Shown here piece by piece: positions 40,584 through 49,390 of a DNA stretch of 64,000 bases. The notes under the pieces are model-generated. The model made no database searches. It was not told the origin of the DNA and saw only the letters and a list, made by a program, of their open reading frames with translations. Source of the stretch: Streptomyces sp. TLI_146 (GTDB taxonomy: Bacteria > Actinomycetota > Actinomycetes > Streptomycetales > Streptomycetaceae). Within the stretch, counting starts at the first letter, position 1. Each line of letters begins with the position of its first letter. Where the stretch lies: contig NZ_PJMX01000001.1 of NCBI RefSeq assembly GCF_002846415.1, positions 5,518,001-5,582,000 of the forward strand, written 5' to 3'. A program made the position numbers and the translations under genes.

Positions 40584-42038
40584 CAAGCGCCCGGAACGGC
40601 CGTCGACGTCCTCGTCGTGGGCGCCGGCCCCGCCGGGCTGGCCCTCGCCGTCGACCTCGCCCGGCGGGGCGTGGACACCCTGCTCGTCGAGAGGTCCGAC
40701 GCGCTCTTCCCCGGCTCGCGCGGCAAGGCCGTCCAGCCGCGCACCCTGGAGGTGCTGTACGACTTCGGGATCCTGGACCGGGTCCGGGCGGCCGGGTGCG
40801 AGTACCCGCGGATGCTCACCTGGGAGGGCCCGCACGGCACCGTGCGCGGCCGCGAGTGGGACATCATGGAGTGCGCGGAGCCGACCGAACAGGCCCCGTT
40901 CCCCAACGCCCTGATGATCGGCCAGTCGCACCTCCAGGCGCTGCTCCACGACCATCTGCGCGGCCTCGGCGGCGAGGTCGTCTTCGAGGCCGAGCTGACC
41001 GGGCTCGACCAGGACGCGGACGCGGTCACGGCCCGGTTCGCGGACGGCCGCGAGGTCCGCGCCCGCTATCTGGTCGCGGCCGACGGCGGCAAGTCCACCG
41101 TGCGGCGGCTGCTCGGCATCTCCATGCGCGGCGAGCGCGTCGACCCCAAGCCCATGCTGGTGGCCGATGTCGTCCTCACCCCGGACGCGGTGCGGACCGT
41201 CGACGAGGACCACTGGCACATGTGGCCGGGCGCGAGCGGCGGCGGCGCCTCGCTCTGCCCGCTGCCCGGCGTGCCCCGGCTGTTCCAGCTGTACGCGCAG
41301 TACGAGGACGTGGACGCGGTGCCGGACGCCACCCCGGAGGGCGTACGGAAGCTGGCCGCCGCCCGTACCCCGGTCGCCGCCGACCAGATCGCCGAGGTCG
41401 TCTGGGCCTCGGAGTTCCGGCCGTGGGCCGCCCTGGCCGAGCGGTTCCGGCAGGGTCGGGTGTTCCTGGTCGGGGACGCCGCCCATGTGCACTCGCCGGC
41501 CGGTGCCCAGGGCCTCAACACCAGCGTCCAGGACGTCTACAACCTCGGCTGGAAGCTCGGCCAGGTGCTGCGGCACGGCGCCCCGGCCGAGCTGCTCGAC
41601 ACGTACGAGCAGGAGCGGCAGCCCGTCGCCGCCGGCGTCCTCGGCATCAGCACCCGGCTGCACCGCGAGGCGCGGTTCGGGCAGCAGCCCCAGCGCGGCA
41701 GCGAGGTCAAGCAGCTCGGCATCGGCTACCGGGGCGGCCCGCTCGCCTCGGGCGGCGCGGGCGGCACCCTGGAGCCCGGTGACCGCGCCCCCGACGGCGT
41801 CCTGCCGCAGGGCCGCCTCTTCGACCTCTTCCGGGGCCCGCACTTCACCCTGCTGGCCTTCGGCGCCGAGCCCCCCAGGGACCTGGGCGCCCAGGTCCAC
41901 GTCCACGAACTGAGCCCGTACGCCCCCTACGGCCGCGGCCTGTTCCTGATCCGCCCCGACGGTTACGTGGGCTGGGCGGGGGAGACGGCCGAGGGGCTCG
42001 CGGAGTACCTGGCGAGGACCGGGGGCGCCGCCGGGTGA
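40563..42038 (+). CDS. FAD-dependent aromatic monooxygenase (class A)
   Basis: 491 residues, UbiH/PheA-type flavoprotein hydroxylase. FAD motifs: GAGPAGLAL (20-28), the DG motif in VAADGGKSTVRRLLGI (about 176-191) and GDAAHVHSPAGAQGLN (about 304-319). The C-terminal region resembles rifampicin/tetracycline-type monooxygenases. With a divergent TetR repressor it may inactivate or modify an aromatic compound, including antibiotics; the substrate cannot be read from sequence. Confidence 0.9.
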   Translation: MALNNVKQAPGTAVDVLVVGAGPAGLALAVDLARRGVDTLLVERSDALFPGSRGKAVQPRTLEVLYDFGILDRVRAAGCEYPRMLTWEGPHGTVRGREWDIMECAEPTEQAPFPNALMIGQSHLQALLHDHLRGLGGEVVFEAELTGLDQDADAVTARFADGREVRARYLVAADGGKSTVRRLLGISMRGERVDPKPMLVADVVLTPDAVRTVDEDHWHMWPGASGGGASLCPLPGVPRLFQLYAQYEDVDAVPDATPEGVRKLAAARTPVAADQIAEVVWASEFRPWAALAERFRQGRVFLVGDAAHVHSPAGAQGLNTSVQDVYNLGWKLGQVLRHGAPAELLDTYEQERQPVAAGVLGISTRLHREARFGQQPQRGSEVKQLGIGYRGGPLASGGAGGTLEPGDRAPDGVLPQGRLFDLFRGPHFTLLAFGAEPPRDLGAQVHVHELSPYAPYGRGLFLIRPDGYVGWAGETAEGLAEYLARTGGAAG

Positions 42039-42039
42039 T

Positions 42040-43359
42040 CTACGCGGCCCGGGCCCGCCGCGCCACGGCCCTGGCCCGGCGGGCCAGCTTCCGTACCGTC
42101 GCGTTGCGCGGGATGAAGGCGAGCTGGCCCGGGATCGCGCCCGGGAGGGCCAGGGACGTCAGGCGGCGGCGTTTGAAGTAGCGCCAGGTGTGCGGGGTCA
42201 GATGGCGGGAGAGGTAGCGCTCGGCCGCGGGGCGCAGATCGGGGCGGATCTCGGACTGCATCGCGTAGCCGACCGCCGCCACCAGGGCCGCCAGGTCGTG
42301 CGGCGGCTCGGGCGGCTCGCCCTCCAGCGGCGGCAGCAGCGCGTCCACCAGCGTCACCGGCACCCGGTTGCTGTTCTGGTACGGGGTGAGGCGGTCCAGG
42401 AGGAGGTCCGTGCCGGTGCGGGCGACCGGGATGCCGTAGAACGTCGACGCGGTCAGCAGCGCGGTGGAGAAGCAGCCGACCACCAGCGCCGGGGCGATGC
42501 GCTCGTAGAGCACCTCGGCCAGCAACGGGCTCTCCAGGACCGTGAGTTCGACGCCCAGGCCCTCCGCCTCCGTGCGCAGCGACTCCGACCAGGCGGGCGG
42601 CGCCGAGGGGTGCGGCTTGAAGACGATCCGGCGGTGGCCGCGCGCCGCCGCGCCCCGCACCATCGCGAGGTGCAGCCGCTCCTCCTCCGCCTCGGTGAGG
42701 ATCGAGAGCGCGGCCAGGTACTGGCCGAGCAGCAGGGCCGCGCCCTCGGGCACGTCCAACTCGGCGTCCTGGGCGGCCAGTTCGCCCACCACCTTGGTGA
42801 AGGCCGCCGTCGGGATCACCTCCGCGCCCACCCCGAACTCGCCGAGCAGCAGCGGCTCAAGGCCCGGCACCAGGTCCAGGTGCAGGACGCGCCGCACCCG
42901 CGAACCCACCAGCGGATCCAGCTTGTTGCGGGTCGGGCCGTAGCTCATCAGCCCGTCCGCGTACACGTGCAGCGGCGCGTCCGGGAAGAGCTGGGCGACC
43001 GCGCCCGCCGGGTTGACCTGGATGGACTCGACGGCCAGCTCGATCCGGTCGTCCCCGAGGTCCCAGGCGCGCCGCAGCTGGCGCTCCCACAGCGGGACGT
43101 CGTCCGCGCGCGGCGCCCAGCCGCCCGGGTGCATCGGCGCGATGGTCTCGTTCCACGACAGCACGCCGTCGAAGCGCTCGCGCAGCGGCGCGAAGCCCGG
43201 CATCTCGTCGAGCGCGGGCGAAGTCTCCGGGACCGGGGCGTTGTTGCTGACCAGGAGCAGCCGACGGTCGGCCGGGCCGAAGCAGTCGCTGTCGATCGCG
43301 GCGGCCAGCGTCGCCACTCCGTACAACGTCGTCGCCAGGAAGATCTGAGTCGTACGCAT
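42040..43359 (-). CDS. Polysialyltransferase-like glycosyltransferase
   Basis: 439 residues of the bacterial alpha-2,8-polysialyltransferase type. The D/E-D-G-like motif is YADGLMS (about 132-138) and the HP motif is FKPHPS (about 245-250), both used by bacterial sialyltransferases to bind CMP-sialate, with GCFSTALL further on as the Ser/Thr-rich motif. Probably transfers Kdn or another nonulosonic acid into a cell-wall polymer. ATG overlaps the stop of the GT2 gene by 1 nt. Confidence 0.85.
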   Translation of the reverse strand: MRTTQIFLATTLYGVATLAAAIDSDCFGPADRRLLLVSNNAPVPETSPALDEMPGFAPLRERFDGVLSWNETIAPMHPGGWAPRADDVPLWERQLRRAWDLGDDRIELAVESIQVNPAGAVAQLFPDAPLHVYADGLMSYGPTRNKLDPLVGSRVRRVLHLDLVPGLEPLLLGEFGVGAEVIPTAAFTKVVGELAAQDAELDVPEGAALLLGQYLAALSILTEAEEERLHLAMVRGAAARGHRRIVFKPHPSAPPAWSESLRTEAEGLGVELTVLESPLLAEVLYERIAPALVVGCFSTALLTASTFYGIPVARTGTDLLLDRLTPYQNSNRVPVTLVDALLPPLEGEPPEPPHDLAALVAAVGYAMQSEIRPDLRPAAERYLSRHLTPHTWRYFKRRRLTSLALPGAIPGQLAFIPRNATVRKLARRARAVARRARAA

Positions 43360-44345
43360 CAGGCCGCGGCCCCCGCCGAGCCGAGGGAGGCCGTGCGTCC
43401 GCGCAGCCGTCGCAGCCGGGACGCGCGGCCCGAGTCCATCGAGTCGAGCGCCTCCTTGAGAATGTCCTGCGGCATCCTTTTCAGCGCTCCCGCACTCATT
43501 GTCCGCAGTTTCCGTGCCACGGCCGGTTCGAACCTTTCACTGTTTCCCAGGTGGTGGGAAATGATGGCGCAGTACGTCCGTACCGCCTTCGGCAGCAGTT
43601 CCGCGGAATTTGGATCTTGAGCTGTTTCCTCGATTACCTGGTCGAATGCCCGGATGAAATCGAGCTGGCGTACGTCACCGATCTGCGTCAGCGAAGTCGC
43701 CACTCCGCGCCGGTAGTGCACGCCGAGCAGACCCACCACCGCGAAGGATTCCGCCTGCCGGTGCAGCCGCCAGATCCACGGCCGGTCCTCGGCCGTGCGC
43801 AGCCCGTCCGTGAAGTGCAGCAGCCCCCGCTCCACCAGGCGCCGGTGGTAGATCCCGGCCCAGGCGAACGCGTAGTCCACCGAGGTCGAGCGGGTGGTCG
43901 GCAGGATCGCCGCGCGCGGGTCCATCGCCTCGCCCCGCCGCCCGTGCGGCACCCGCTGCACCGAGCGCTGGGTGCCGGTGCACTGCACGTGGTCGGTGCG
44001 CAGGAAGTCGCAGCCCAACTCCTCGATCTCGGCGACCAGTCGGGAGTAGTAGCCGGGCGCCAGCCAGTCGTCCCCGTCGAGGAAGGTGACGTACTCGCCG
44101 CGCGCCGCGTCGATGCCGGTGTTGCGCGCGGTGGCGAGACCGCCGTTCTTCTCGTGTCTGAGCACCACCGCCCCCGGCAGCTCGCGCTCGGCGCGGGCGA
44201 GGAGTGCGGCCGTACCGTCCGAGGAGCAGTCGTCGACCAGAAGGAACTCGAAGTCCTCACGCGCGTTGTCGCGCAGACTTCTCAGGGTGTCGGGGGCATA
44301 GGTCCGCACGTTGTAGAACGGCACGACCACGGAGAGCTTGACCAC
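43359..44345 (-). CDS. Family 2 glycosyltransferase
   Basis: 328 residues. GT-A fold with VVVPFYNV (6-13), VDDCSSDGT (37-45), GLATARNTGI and the metal-binding LDGDDW. A helical C-terminal half follows. First gene of a two-gene minus-strand unit with the polysialyltransferase-like gene, and divergent from the nonulosonate synthesis genes, so it likely builds the same polymer. Confidence 0.9.
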   Translation of the reverse strand: MVKLSVVVPFYNVRTYAPDTLRSLRDNAREDFEFLLVDDCSSDGTAALLARAERELPGAVVLRHEKNGGLATARNTGIDAARGEYVTFLDGDDWLAPGYYSRLVAEIEELGCDFLRTDHVQCTGTQRSVQRVPHGRRGEAMDPRAAILPTTRSTSVDYAFAWAGIYHRRLVERGLLHFTDGLRTAEDRPWIWRLHRQAESFAVVGLLGVHYRRGVATSLTQIGDVRQLDFIRAFDQVIEETAQDPNSAELLPKAVRTYCAIISHHLGNSERFEPAVARKLRTMSAGALKRMPQDILKEALDSMDSGRASRLRRLRGRTASLGSAGAAA

Positions 44346-44396
44346 CCGGGTGACGCTAAGTGGCCCCGCGTCATTCGCCCTGTCCGTGCGAGGGAT

Positions 44397-44429
44397 GTTG
44401 GGTGAACACTGGGCGACCGGGTTGTTAAC
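44397..44429 (-). promoter_or_regulatory. Candidate PHO box in the divergent glycopolymer promoter
   Basis: On the minus strand three contiguous 11-nt units read GTTAACAACCC, GGTCGCCCAGT and GTTCACCCAAC. The third carries the full GTTCACC core of Streptomyces PhoP direct-repeat units; the other two are degenerate. The box lies 52-84 nt upstream of the GT2 start. Confidence 0.4.
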
Positions 44430-44532
44430 CGGTTCGCTTTGCGGGCTCTTTCTTCATTCGTAGACGCGCTGTTAACCATCTGTTGCGGTCCAGTTGGGCC
44501 GCCAAACGGAATGGATTCCTAGCTTCTTCGAC

Positions 44533-45855
44533 GTGCCATCACGTACGAACCCCAACGACACTCCGCCGCGGATCGCCGTTCTCGCCGATTCCGACACCCG
44601 GTGGAAATGGGGTGCCCTCACCGCCCGCCGGATCGCCGAGCGCCCGCCCGAGCTCAGCGGCTTCCTGCTGCGCGGCCGGGCCACCCCCACCCCGCGCCAG
44701 CTCGCCGAGGTCGGCGTCGACGCCGACGCCCTGCGCGAGGTGACGATGGCCGCGTTCCTGACGGCGGTCGAGCGCGAGCCGTACGACGTGGTGGTCCTCG
44801 CGCTGGTCGGCGGCGCGGCGCAGGCGGCCCTGCACGGCCTCGCCCGGCTGTGGCCGGCCGGCACCCGCAGGCCCGTCCTGGTCACCGGCTATGTCGGCGT
44901 CGTCTACGAGAAGCTCGCCGACGGCCTGCTGCTGCGCCACGGCGCCGACGTGGTCCTCGCCAACTCCCGGCACGACGCCGAGCGGTTCCGCGCGGTGTAC
45001 GAGGGCGTGGGCGCCGACGCCTCGGCGGTGACCGAGGCCGCCCTGCCCTTCCTCGGCGGCGCGCCCTACACGCCCGAGCCGGGCCGCGACACCGTCGTCT
45101 TCGCCGCCCAGCCCTCTGTGCCCGAGAGCCGTGCCGACCGGCTCTACCTGCTGCGGCGCCTGATCGCCCACGCCCGCCGCCACCCCGAGCGCGAGGTGCT
45201 GCTCAAGCTGCGCTCCAAGCCCGGCGAGCACACGACGCACATCGAGGAGCAGCCGTACCAGAAGCTGGCCCGCTCCCTGGAGCTGCCGCCCAACTTCCGT
45301 CTGGTGTACGGGAACATGGGCGAGGTCCTGGACCGCACCGACCTGCTGGTCACGGTCTCCTCGACGGCCGCCCTGGAATCCCTGCACCGCTCGGTGCCCA
45401 CCGCCGTCCTGACCGACCTGGGCGTGCGCGAGACCCTCGGCAACCACCACTTCGTCGGGTCGGGCTGCCTCGCCTCCTGGGACCAGCTGGACGAGGGCCA
45501 CCGCCCGGCCCCCGACGCCGGCTGGCTCGCCGCCCAGGGGGTCGCCCCCGGCGACGCCTACGCCACCGCCTTCGACGCGGCCCGCGCCCGTATCGCGGAG
45601 CTCCTGGCCCGCCCCGGACTGCCGCCCGTGCGCCCCTACTACACGCCCGCCACCGCGCCCGGCTATCTGCCCGGCATCCTCGCCCGCCACCACCTCGCCC
45701 CCGACGGCACCCCGCTGCCGGGCGCCGCACCCGAGGCGGAGGCCACCGGCGTACGCCGTCTGGTGCGCGACGCCGTACGGGACGCGGCCCGCGGGGCCTA
45801 CCGCCACGGCGTGCAGCGCGTGGCCCCGGTCATCCGCCGGATGGGAGAACTCTGA
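44533..45855 (+). CDS. Putative glycosyltransferase of the nonulosonate polymer cluster
   Basis: 440 residues from GTG 44533, with TAGCTT (44520-44525) 7 nt upstream and no ribosome binding site. A two-domain GT-B-like protein: LVTGYVGVVYEKLADGLLLR and VVLANSRHDAERF in the N half, LLKLRSKPGEHTTHIEE and LVTVSSTAALESLHRSVPTAVLTD in the C half, as in CDP-glycerol and sialyltransferase-like enzymes. TGATG overlap with the CMP-sialate synthetase gene. Confidence 0.75.
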   Translation: MPSRTNPNDTPPRIAVLADSDTRWKWGALTARRIAERPPELSGFLLRGRATPTPRQLAEVGVDADALREVTMAAFLTAVEREPYDVVVLALVGGAAQAALHGLARLWPAGTRRPVLVTGYVGVVYEKLADGLLLRHGADVVLANSRHDAERFRAVYEGVGADASAVTEAALPFLGGAPYTPEPGRDTVVFAAQPSVPESRADRLYLLRRLIAHARRHPEREVLLKLRSKPGEHTTHIEEQPYQKLARSLELPPNFRLVYGNMGEVLDRTDLLVTVSSTAALESLHRSVPTAVLTDLGVRETLGNHHFVGSGCLASWDQLDEGHRPAPDAGWLAAQGVAPGDAYATAFDAARARIAELLARPGLPPVRPYYTPATAPGYLPGILARHHLAPDGTPLPGAAPEAEATGVRRLVRDAVRDAARGAYRHGVQRVAPVIRRMGEL

Positions 45856-47081
45856 TGAACGACCGGCCGTCCACGAACGCCCGGCCCAAGGTCCTGGCCG
45901 TCATCCCGGCCCGGGGCGGCTCCAAGGGGGTCCCGGGCAAGAACCTCGCCGCCGTCGGCGGCGTCCCGCTGGTCGTCCGGGCGGTGCGGGCCTGCCTCGC
46001 CGCGCGCCATGTCACCGACGTCGCCGTCTCCACGGACGACCCGGCGATCGCGGCCGCGGCCGCCGCGGCCGGGGCGCACGTCGTGGTGCGGCCCGCCGCG
46101 ATCGCGGGGGACACCGCGACCAGCGAGGCGGCCGTGCTGCACGCCCTCGAAGGGCACGCGGACACCGACGTCGTCCTGCTGGTGCAGTGCACCAGCCCCT
46201 TCCTGACCCACGAGGACGTGGACTCGGTCGCCGCGGCCGTCGTCGTGGACGGCGCCGACACCGCCGTCACCGTCGCCCCCTTCCACGGCTTCGTCTGGCG
46301 CGAGTCCGCCCAGGACGGCGGCGAGGGCATGGGCCACGACAAGGCGTTCCGCCCGCGCCGCCAGGACCGCCCCCAGGACTTCCTGGAGACCGGCGCCGCC
46401 TACGCCATGGACGCCGAGGGCTTCCGCACCCACCGGCACCGCTTCTTCGGGCACACCGCGCTCGTACGGACGGACCCCGCGCGGGTCCTGGAGATCGACG
46501 ACCCGCACGACCTGGCCCGCGCCCGGGCGCTCGCACCGCTGCTCGACCCGGCCCGCACCCCCGGCCACGCCGACGTCGACGCGGTCGTCCTCGACTTCGA
46601 CGGCACCCAGACCGACGACCGGGTGCTCATCGACTCCGAGGGCCGCGAACTCGTCGCCGTGCACCGGGGCGACGGGCTCGGCGTCGCGGCCCTGCGCCGC
46701 GCGGGACTGAAGCTGCTGATCCTCTCCACCGAGCAGAACCCGGTGGTCGCCGCCCGCGCCCGCAAGCTCCAGATCCCCGTACTGCACGGCGTCGACCGCA
46801 AGGACCTCGCCCTCAAGCAGTGGTGCGAGGAGCAGGCGGTCGACCCGGCGCGGGTGCTCTACGCGGGCAACGACGTCAACGACCTGCCCTGCTTCTCCCT
46901 CGTCGGCTGGCCGGTCGCGGTCGCCGACGCCCATGACTCCGTGCGCGCCGCCGCGCGCGCGGTCACCGCCACCCCCGGCGGTGAGGGCGCGATCCGCGAG
47001 ATCGCCGCCTGGCTCCTCGGACCCGAGCTCCACCACACCCCTTCGCTGAATCCCACGCTCCACAACTCCCCCGCCCAGTAA
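45855..47081 (+). CDS. Fused CMP-nonulosonate synthetase and HAD phosphatase
   Basis: 408 residues. Residues 10-230 are an acylneuraminate cytidylyltransferase (NeuA) with IPARGGSKGVPGKN (17-30) and QCTSP (111-115). Residues 240-400 are a HAD C0-type phosphatase of the KdsC group with DFDGTQTDD (247-255) and GNDVND (338-343). A fused phosphatase fits a route in which a 9-phosphorylated nonulosonate is dephosphorylated before CMP activation, as in Kdn synthesis. Starts within the stop of the previous gene; 12 bp before the NeuB-like gene. Confidence 0.9.
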   Translation: MNDRPSTNARPKVLAVIPARGGSKGVPGKNLAAVGGVPLVVRAVRACLAARHVTDVAVSTDDPAIAAAAAAAGAHVVVRPAAIAGDTATSEAAVLHALEGHADTDVVLLVQCTSPFLTHEDVDSVAAAVVVDGADTAVTVAPFHGFVWRESAQDGGEGMGHDKAFRPRRQDRPQDFLETGAAYAMDAEGFRTHRHRFFGHTALVRTDPARVLEIDDPHDLARARALAPLLDPARTPGHADVDAVVLDFDGTQTDDRVLIDSEGRELVAVHRGDGLGVAALRRAGLKLLILSTEQNPVVAARARKLQIPVLHGVDRKDLALKQWCEEQAVDPARVLYAGNDVNDLPCFSLVGWPVAVADAHDSVRAAARAVTATPGGEGAIREIAAWLLGPELHHTPSLNPTLHNSPAQ

Positions 47082-47093
47082 GGACACCCCCTC

Positions 47094-48026
47094 ATGAGCA
47101 ACCGTCTGCGCACCTTCGGCAGCCGTACCGCCGGACCGGGTCAGCCGGTGTACGTCACCGGTGAGATCGGCATCAACCACAACGGTGACCTGGGCAACGC
47201 CCTCGCCCTGATCGACGCCGCCGCCGACGCGGGCTGCGACGCCGTCAAGTTCCAGAAGCGCACCCCGGAGATCTGCACCCCGCGCGACCAGTGGGACATC
47301 GAGCGCGACACCCCGTGGGGCCGGATGACGTACATCGACTACCGCCACCGGGTGGAGTTCGGCGAGTCGGAGTACCGCACCATCGACGAGCACTGCAAGA
47401 AGCGCGGGATCGACTGGTTCGCCTCCCCGTGGGACACCGAGGCCGTCGCCTTCCTGGAGAAGTTCGACCTGCCGGCGCACAAGGTCGCCTCCGCCTCGCT
47501 CACCGACGACGAACTGCTGCGCGCCCTGCGCGCCACCGGCCGCACGGTGATCCTCTCCACCGGCATGTCCACCCCGAAGCAGATCCGGCACGCCGTCGAG
47601 GTGCTCGGCAGCGACAACATCCTGCTCTGCCACGCCACCTCCACGTACCCGGCGAAGGCAGAGGAGCTCAACCTGCGGGTCATCAACAGCCTGATGGCCG
47701 AGTACCCCAACGTCCCGATCGGCTACAGCGGCCACGAGACGGGCCTGCAGACCACGCTGGCCGCCGTCGCCCTCGGCGCCGCGTTCGTCGAGCGCCACAT
47801 CACCCTGGACCGCGCGATGTGGGGCTCCGACCAGGCCGCCTCCGTCGAGCCGGGCGGTCTGCAGCGCCTGGTCCGCGACATCCGCACCATCGAGGCCGCG
47901 CTCGGCGACGGCGTCAAGAAGGTGTACGAGTCGGAGCTCGCCCCGATGAAGAAGCTGCGCCGGGTCACCGGTGTCGTCGCCGAGGCCGAGGCGGCCGACG
48001 CCGACCGCGCGCCGGTCTCGGTCTGA
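47094..48026 (+). CDS. neuB: N-acetylneuraminate/Kdn(-9-P) synthase family protein
   Basis: 310 residues, NeuB TIM barrel: GEIGINHNGD (23-32), DAVKFQKR (49-56), ASASLTDDELL, ILSTGMST and HATSTYPA. It condenses PEP with a hexose (mannose-6-phosphate for Kdn, ManNAc for Neu5Ac). The C-terminal SAF/antifreeze-like domain of typical NeuB is absent. No UDP-GlcNAc 2-epimerase or N-acetyltransferase is nearby, which favours Kdn. Ribosome binding site AAGGA. Confidence 0.9.
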   Translation: MSNRLRTFGSRTAGPGQPVYVTGEIGINHNGDLGNALALIDAAADAGCDAVKFQKRTPEICTPRDQWDIERDTPWGRMTYIDYRHRVEFGESEYRTIDEHCKKRGIDWFASPWDTEAVAFLEKFDLPAHKVASASLTDDELLRALRATGRTVILSTGMSTPKQIRHAVEVLGSDNILLCHATSTYPAKAEELNLRVINSLMAEYPNVPIGYSGHETGLQTTLAAVALGAAFVERHITLDRAMWGSDQAASVEPGGLQRLVRDIRTIEAALGDGVKKVYESELAPMKKLRRVTGVVAEAEAADADRAPVSV

Positions 48027-48041
48027 GCCGGGCCGGCCGCC

Positions 48042-49142
48042 GTGCCTCGGGACACCTCCGCCACGATCGCCTTCGTGGAGAGCCCGGTCCAGCTGCTCAA
48101 CGTGCTGGAGTGGGCCCATTCCACACGCCCGCTGCTGAACGGCGTGCCGGCCCAGCGGTCCGGGCCCCAGGACGCGGCGGCCGCCCACGACGACCTCACC
48201 GTCGTCGTCCTCTCACCCACCGACCCGATGTCGCGGGGTCAGCTGCGCCGGATGGCGGAGCTGGCCCGCGAGGAGGGCATGCGGGTGCGCTGGGAGGAGG
48301 CGCGCGGCGGGCCCACCGCGCCGCTGCGCACCATCGGCGGGCTGACCTCGCTGCTGCGCCGCGCCGACCGGATCGTCATCGGCGACCCGTTCTCGCGCTA
48401 TGTCCAGCTGCTGCTGACCGTGGCCCGCGCCCGTGAGCTGGTCGTCGTCGACGACGGTACGGCCACCATGGAGTTCGTCGCCCAACTGGGCAGCGGCGAG
48501 CGGCTGGTGCGCTGGCACCGGCGCGGCAGCCGGGCGGGGGCGCGCGACGTGCTCTTCGCCCCCTTCGCCGCCTCCGCCCGCCGTCGGCTCACGCCCTCGC
48601 GCGGGCGTACGGTGGAGGTGTTCAGTGCCATGCCCGTGCAGGCACCGGAGGCGGTCACGGTCACCCCGAACACCTTCGGCTGGACCCGGGCCAGATTCGG
48701 CCCGCCGCGTATCACCAAGGGCGCGGACATGGTGGGCACCTCGCTGGTGGAGACGGGCGTGGTCGACCCGGACCGCTATCTGGAGGCGGTCGCGGCGCTG
48801 GCCCGCACCCACGGCGTGACCCGGTACTTCGCCCACCGCCGCGAGTCCCCCGAGAAGCTGCGCACCCTGCATCTGCGGACCGGGCTGGAGATCGTCCGGC
48901 CGGACCTGCCGCTCGAACTCATCGCCCGCCGCGGGCCCGTCGGGCGGACGATCCTCAGTTTTCCCTCCACGGTCGTGCACACCCTGCCGCCCGCCCTGGC
49001 GGGCACCGACGTGCGCCTGCTGGTCTGCGACATCGACCCCCGCTGGCTCACCGACAAGGCGTCCCCGCGCGCCCAGGGCTTCCTCGCGGACGTCACCGGC
49101 TCGGCCCGGGACGCCCACGGGCTCCGCATGGTCGCCGCGTGA
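48042..49142 (+). CDS. Sialyltransferase-like protein (GT52-type)
   Basis: 366 residues. The N-terminus FVESPVQLLNVLEW (11-24) is typical of GT52/CPS-type sialyltransferases. VVVDDGTATMEF (about 139-150) supplies the DDG motif, YFAHRRES the HP-like position and FPSTVVHTLP the Ser/Thr motif. GTG start 15 bp after the NeuB-like stop, the last gene of the plus-strand unit. Second candidate for transferring the CMP-activated sugar. Confidence 0.78.
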   Translation: MPRDTSATIAFVESPVQLLNVLEWAHSTRPLLNGVPAQRSGPQDAAAAHDDLTVVVLSPTDPMSRGQLRRMAELAREEGMRVRWEEARGGPTAPLRTIGGLTSLLRRADRIVIGDPFSRYVQLLLTVARARELVVVDDGTATMEFVAQLGSGERLVRWHRRGSRAGARDVLFAPFAASARRRLTPSRGRTVEVFSAMPVQAPEAVTVTPNTFGWTRARFGPPRITKGADMVGTSLVETGVVDPDRYLEAVAALARTHGVTRYFAHRRESPEKLRTLHLRTGLEIVRPDLPLELIARRGPVGRTILSFPSTVVHTLPPALAGTDVRLLVCDIDPRWLTDKASPRAQGFLADVTGSARDAHGLRMVAA

Positions 49143-49390
49143 GCGGGCGCCCGGGCCGGGGCGCCGCCGGGGCCTCGGCGGGCCGTCCGCGCGTCCCGGA
49201 CTGAGACGGCGCTGAGAGCGCGCTGAGAGAGCACTGCGAAACCTCTGCGACACGCCTGAGAAACGAGCGGCGAGTTTACCCAGCCCCCACGGCCGACAAC
49301 CGTCGGGCGGGCAGATTTCTTTCCCCTATCGGGCTGAACTTTTGTTGATCGACGGTTAGTTGGCCCTTGAAGGGGCCTACTCTTCAACAG

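Noticed and set aside
44470..44477. Second TGTTAACC copy as part of the PHO box
   Set aside because: It is not in 11-nt register with the three units at 44397-44429, so it was not included.
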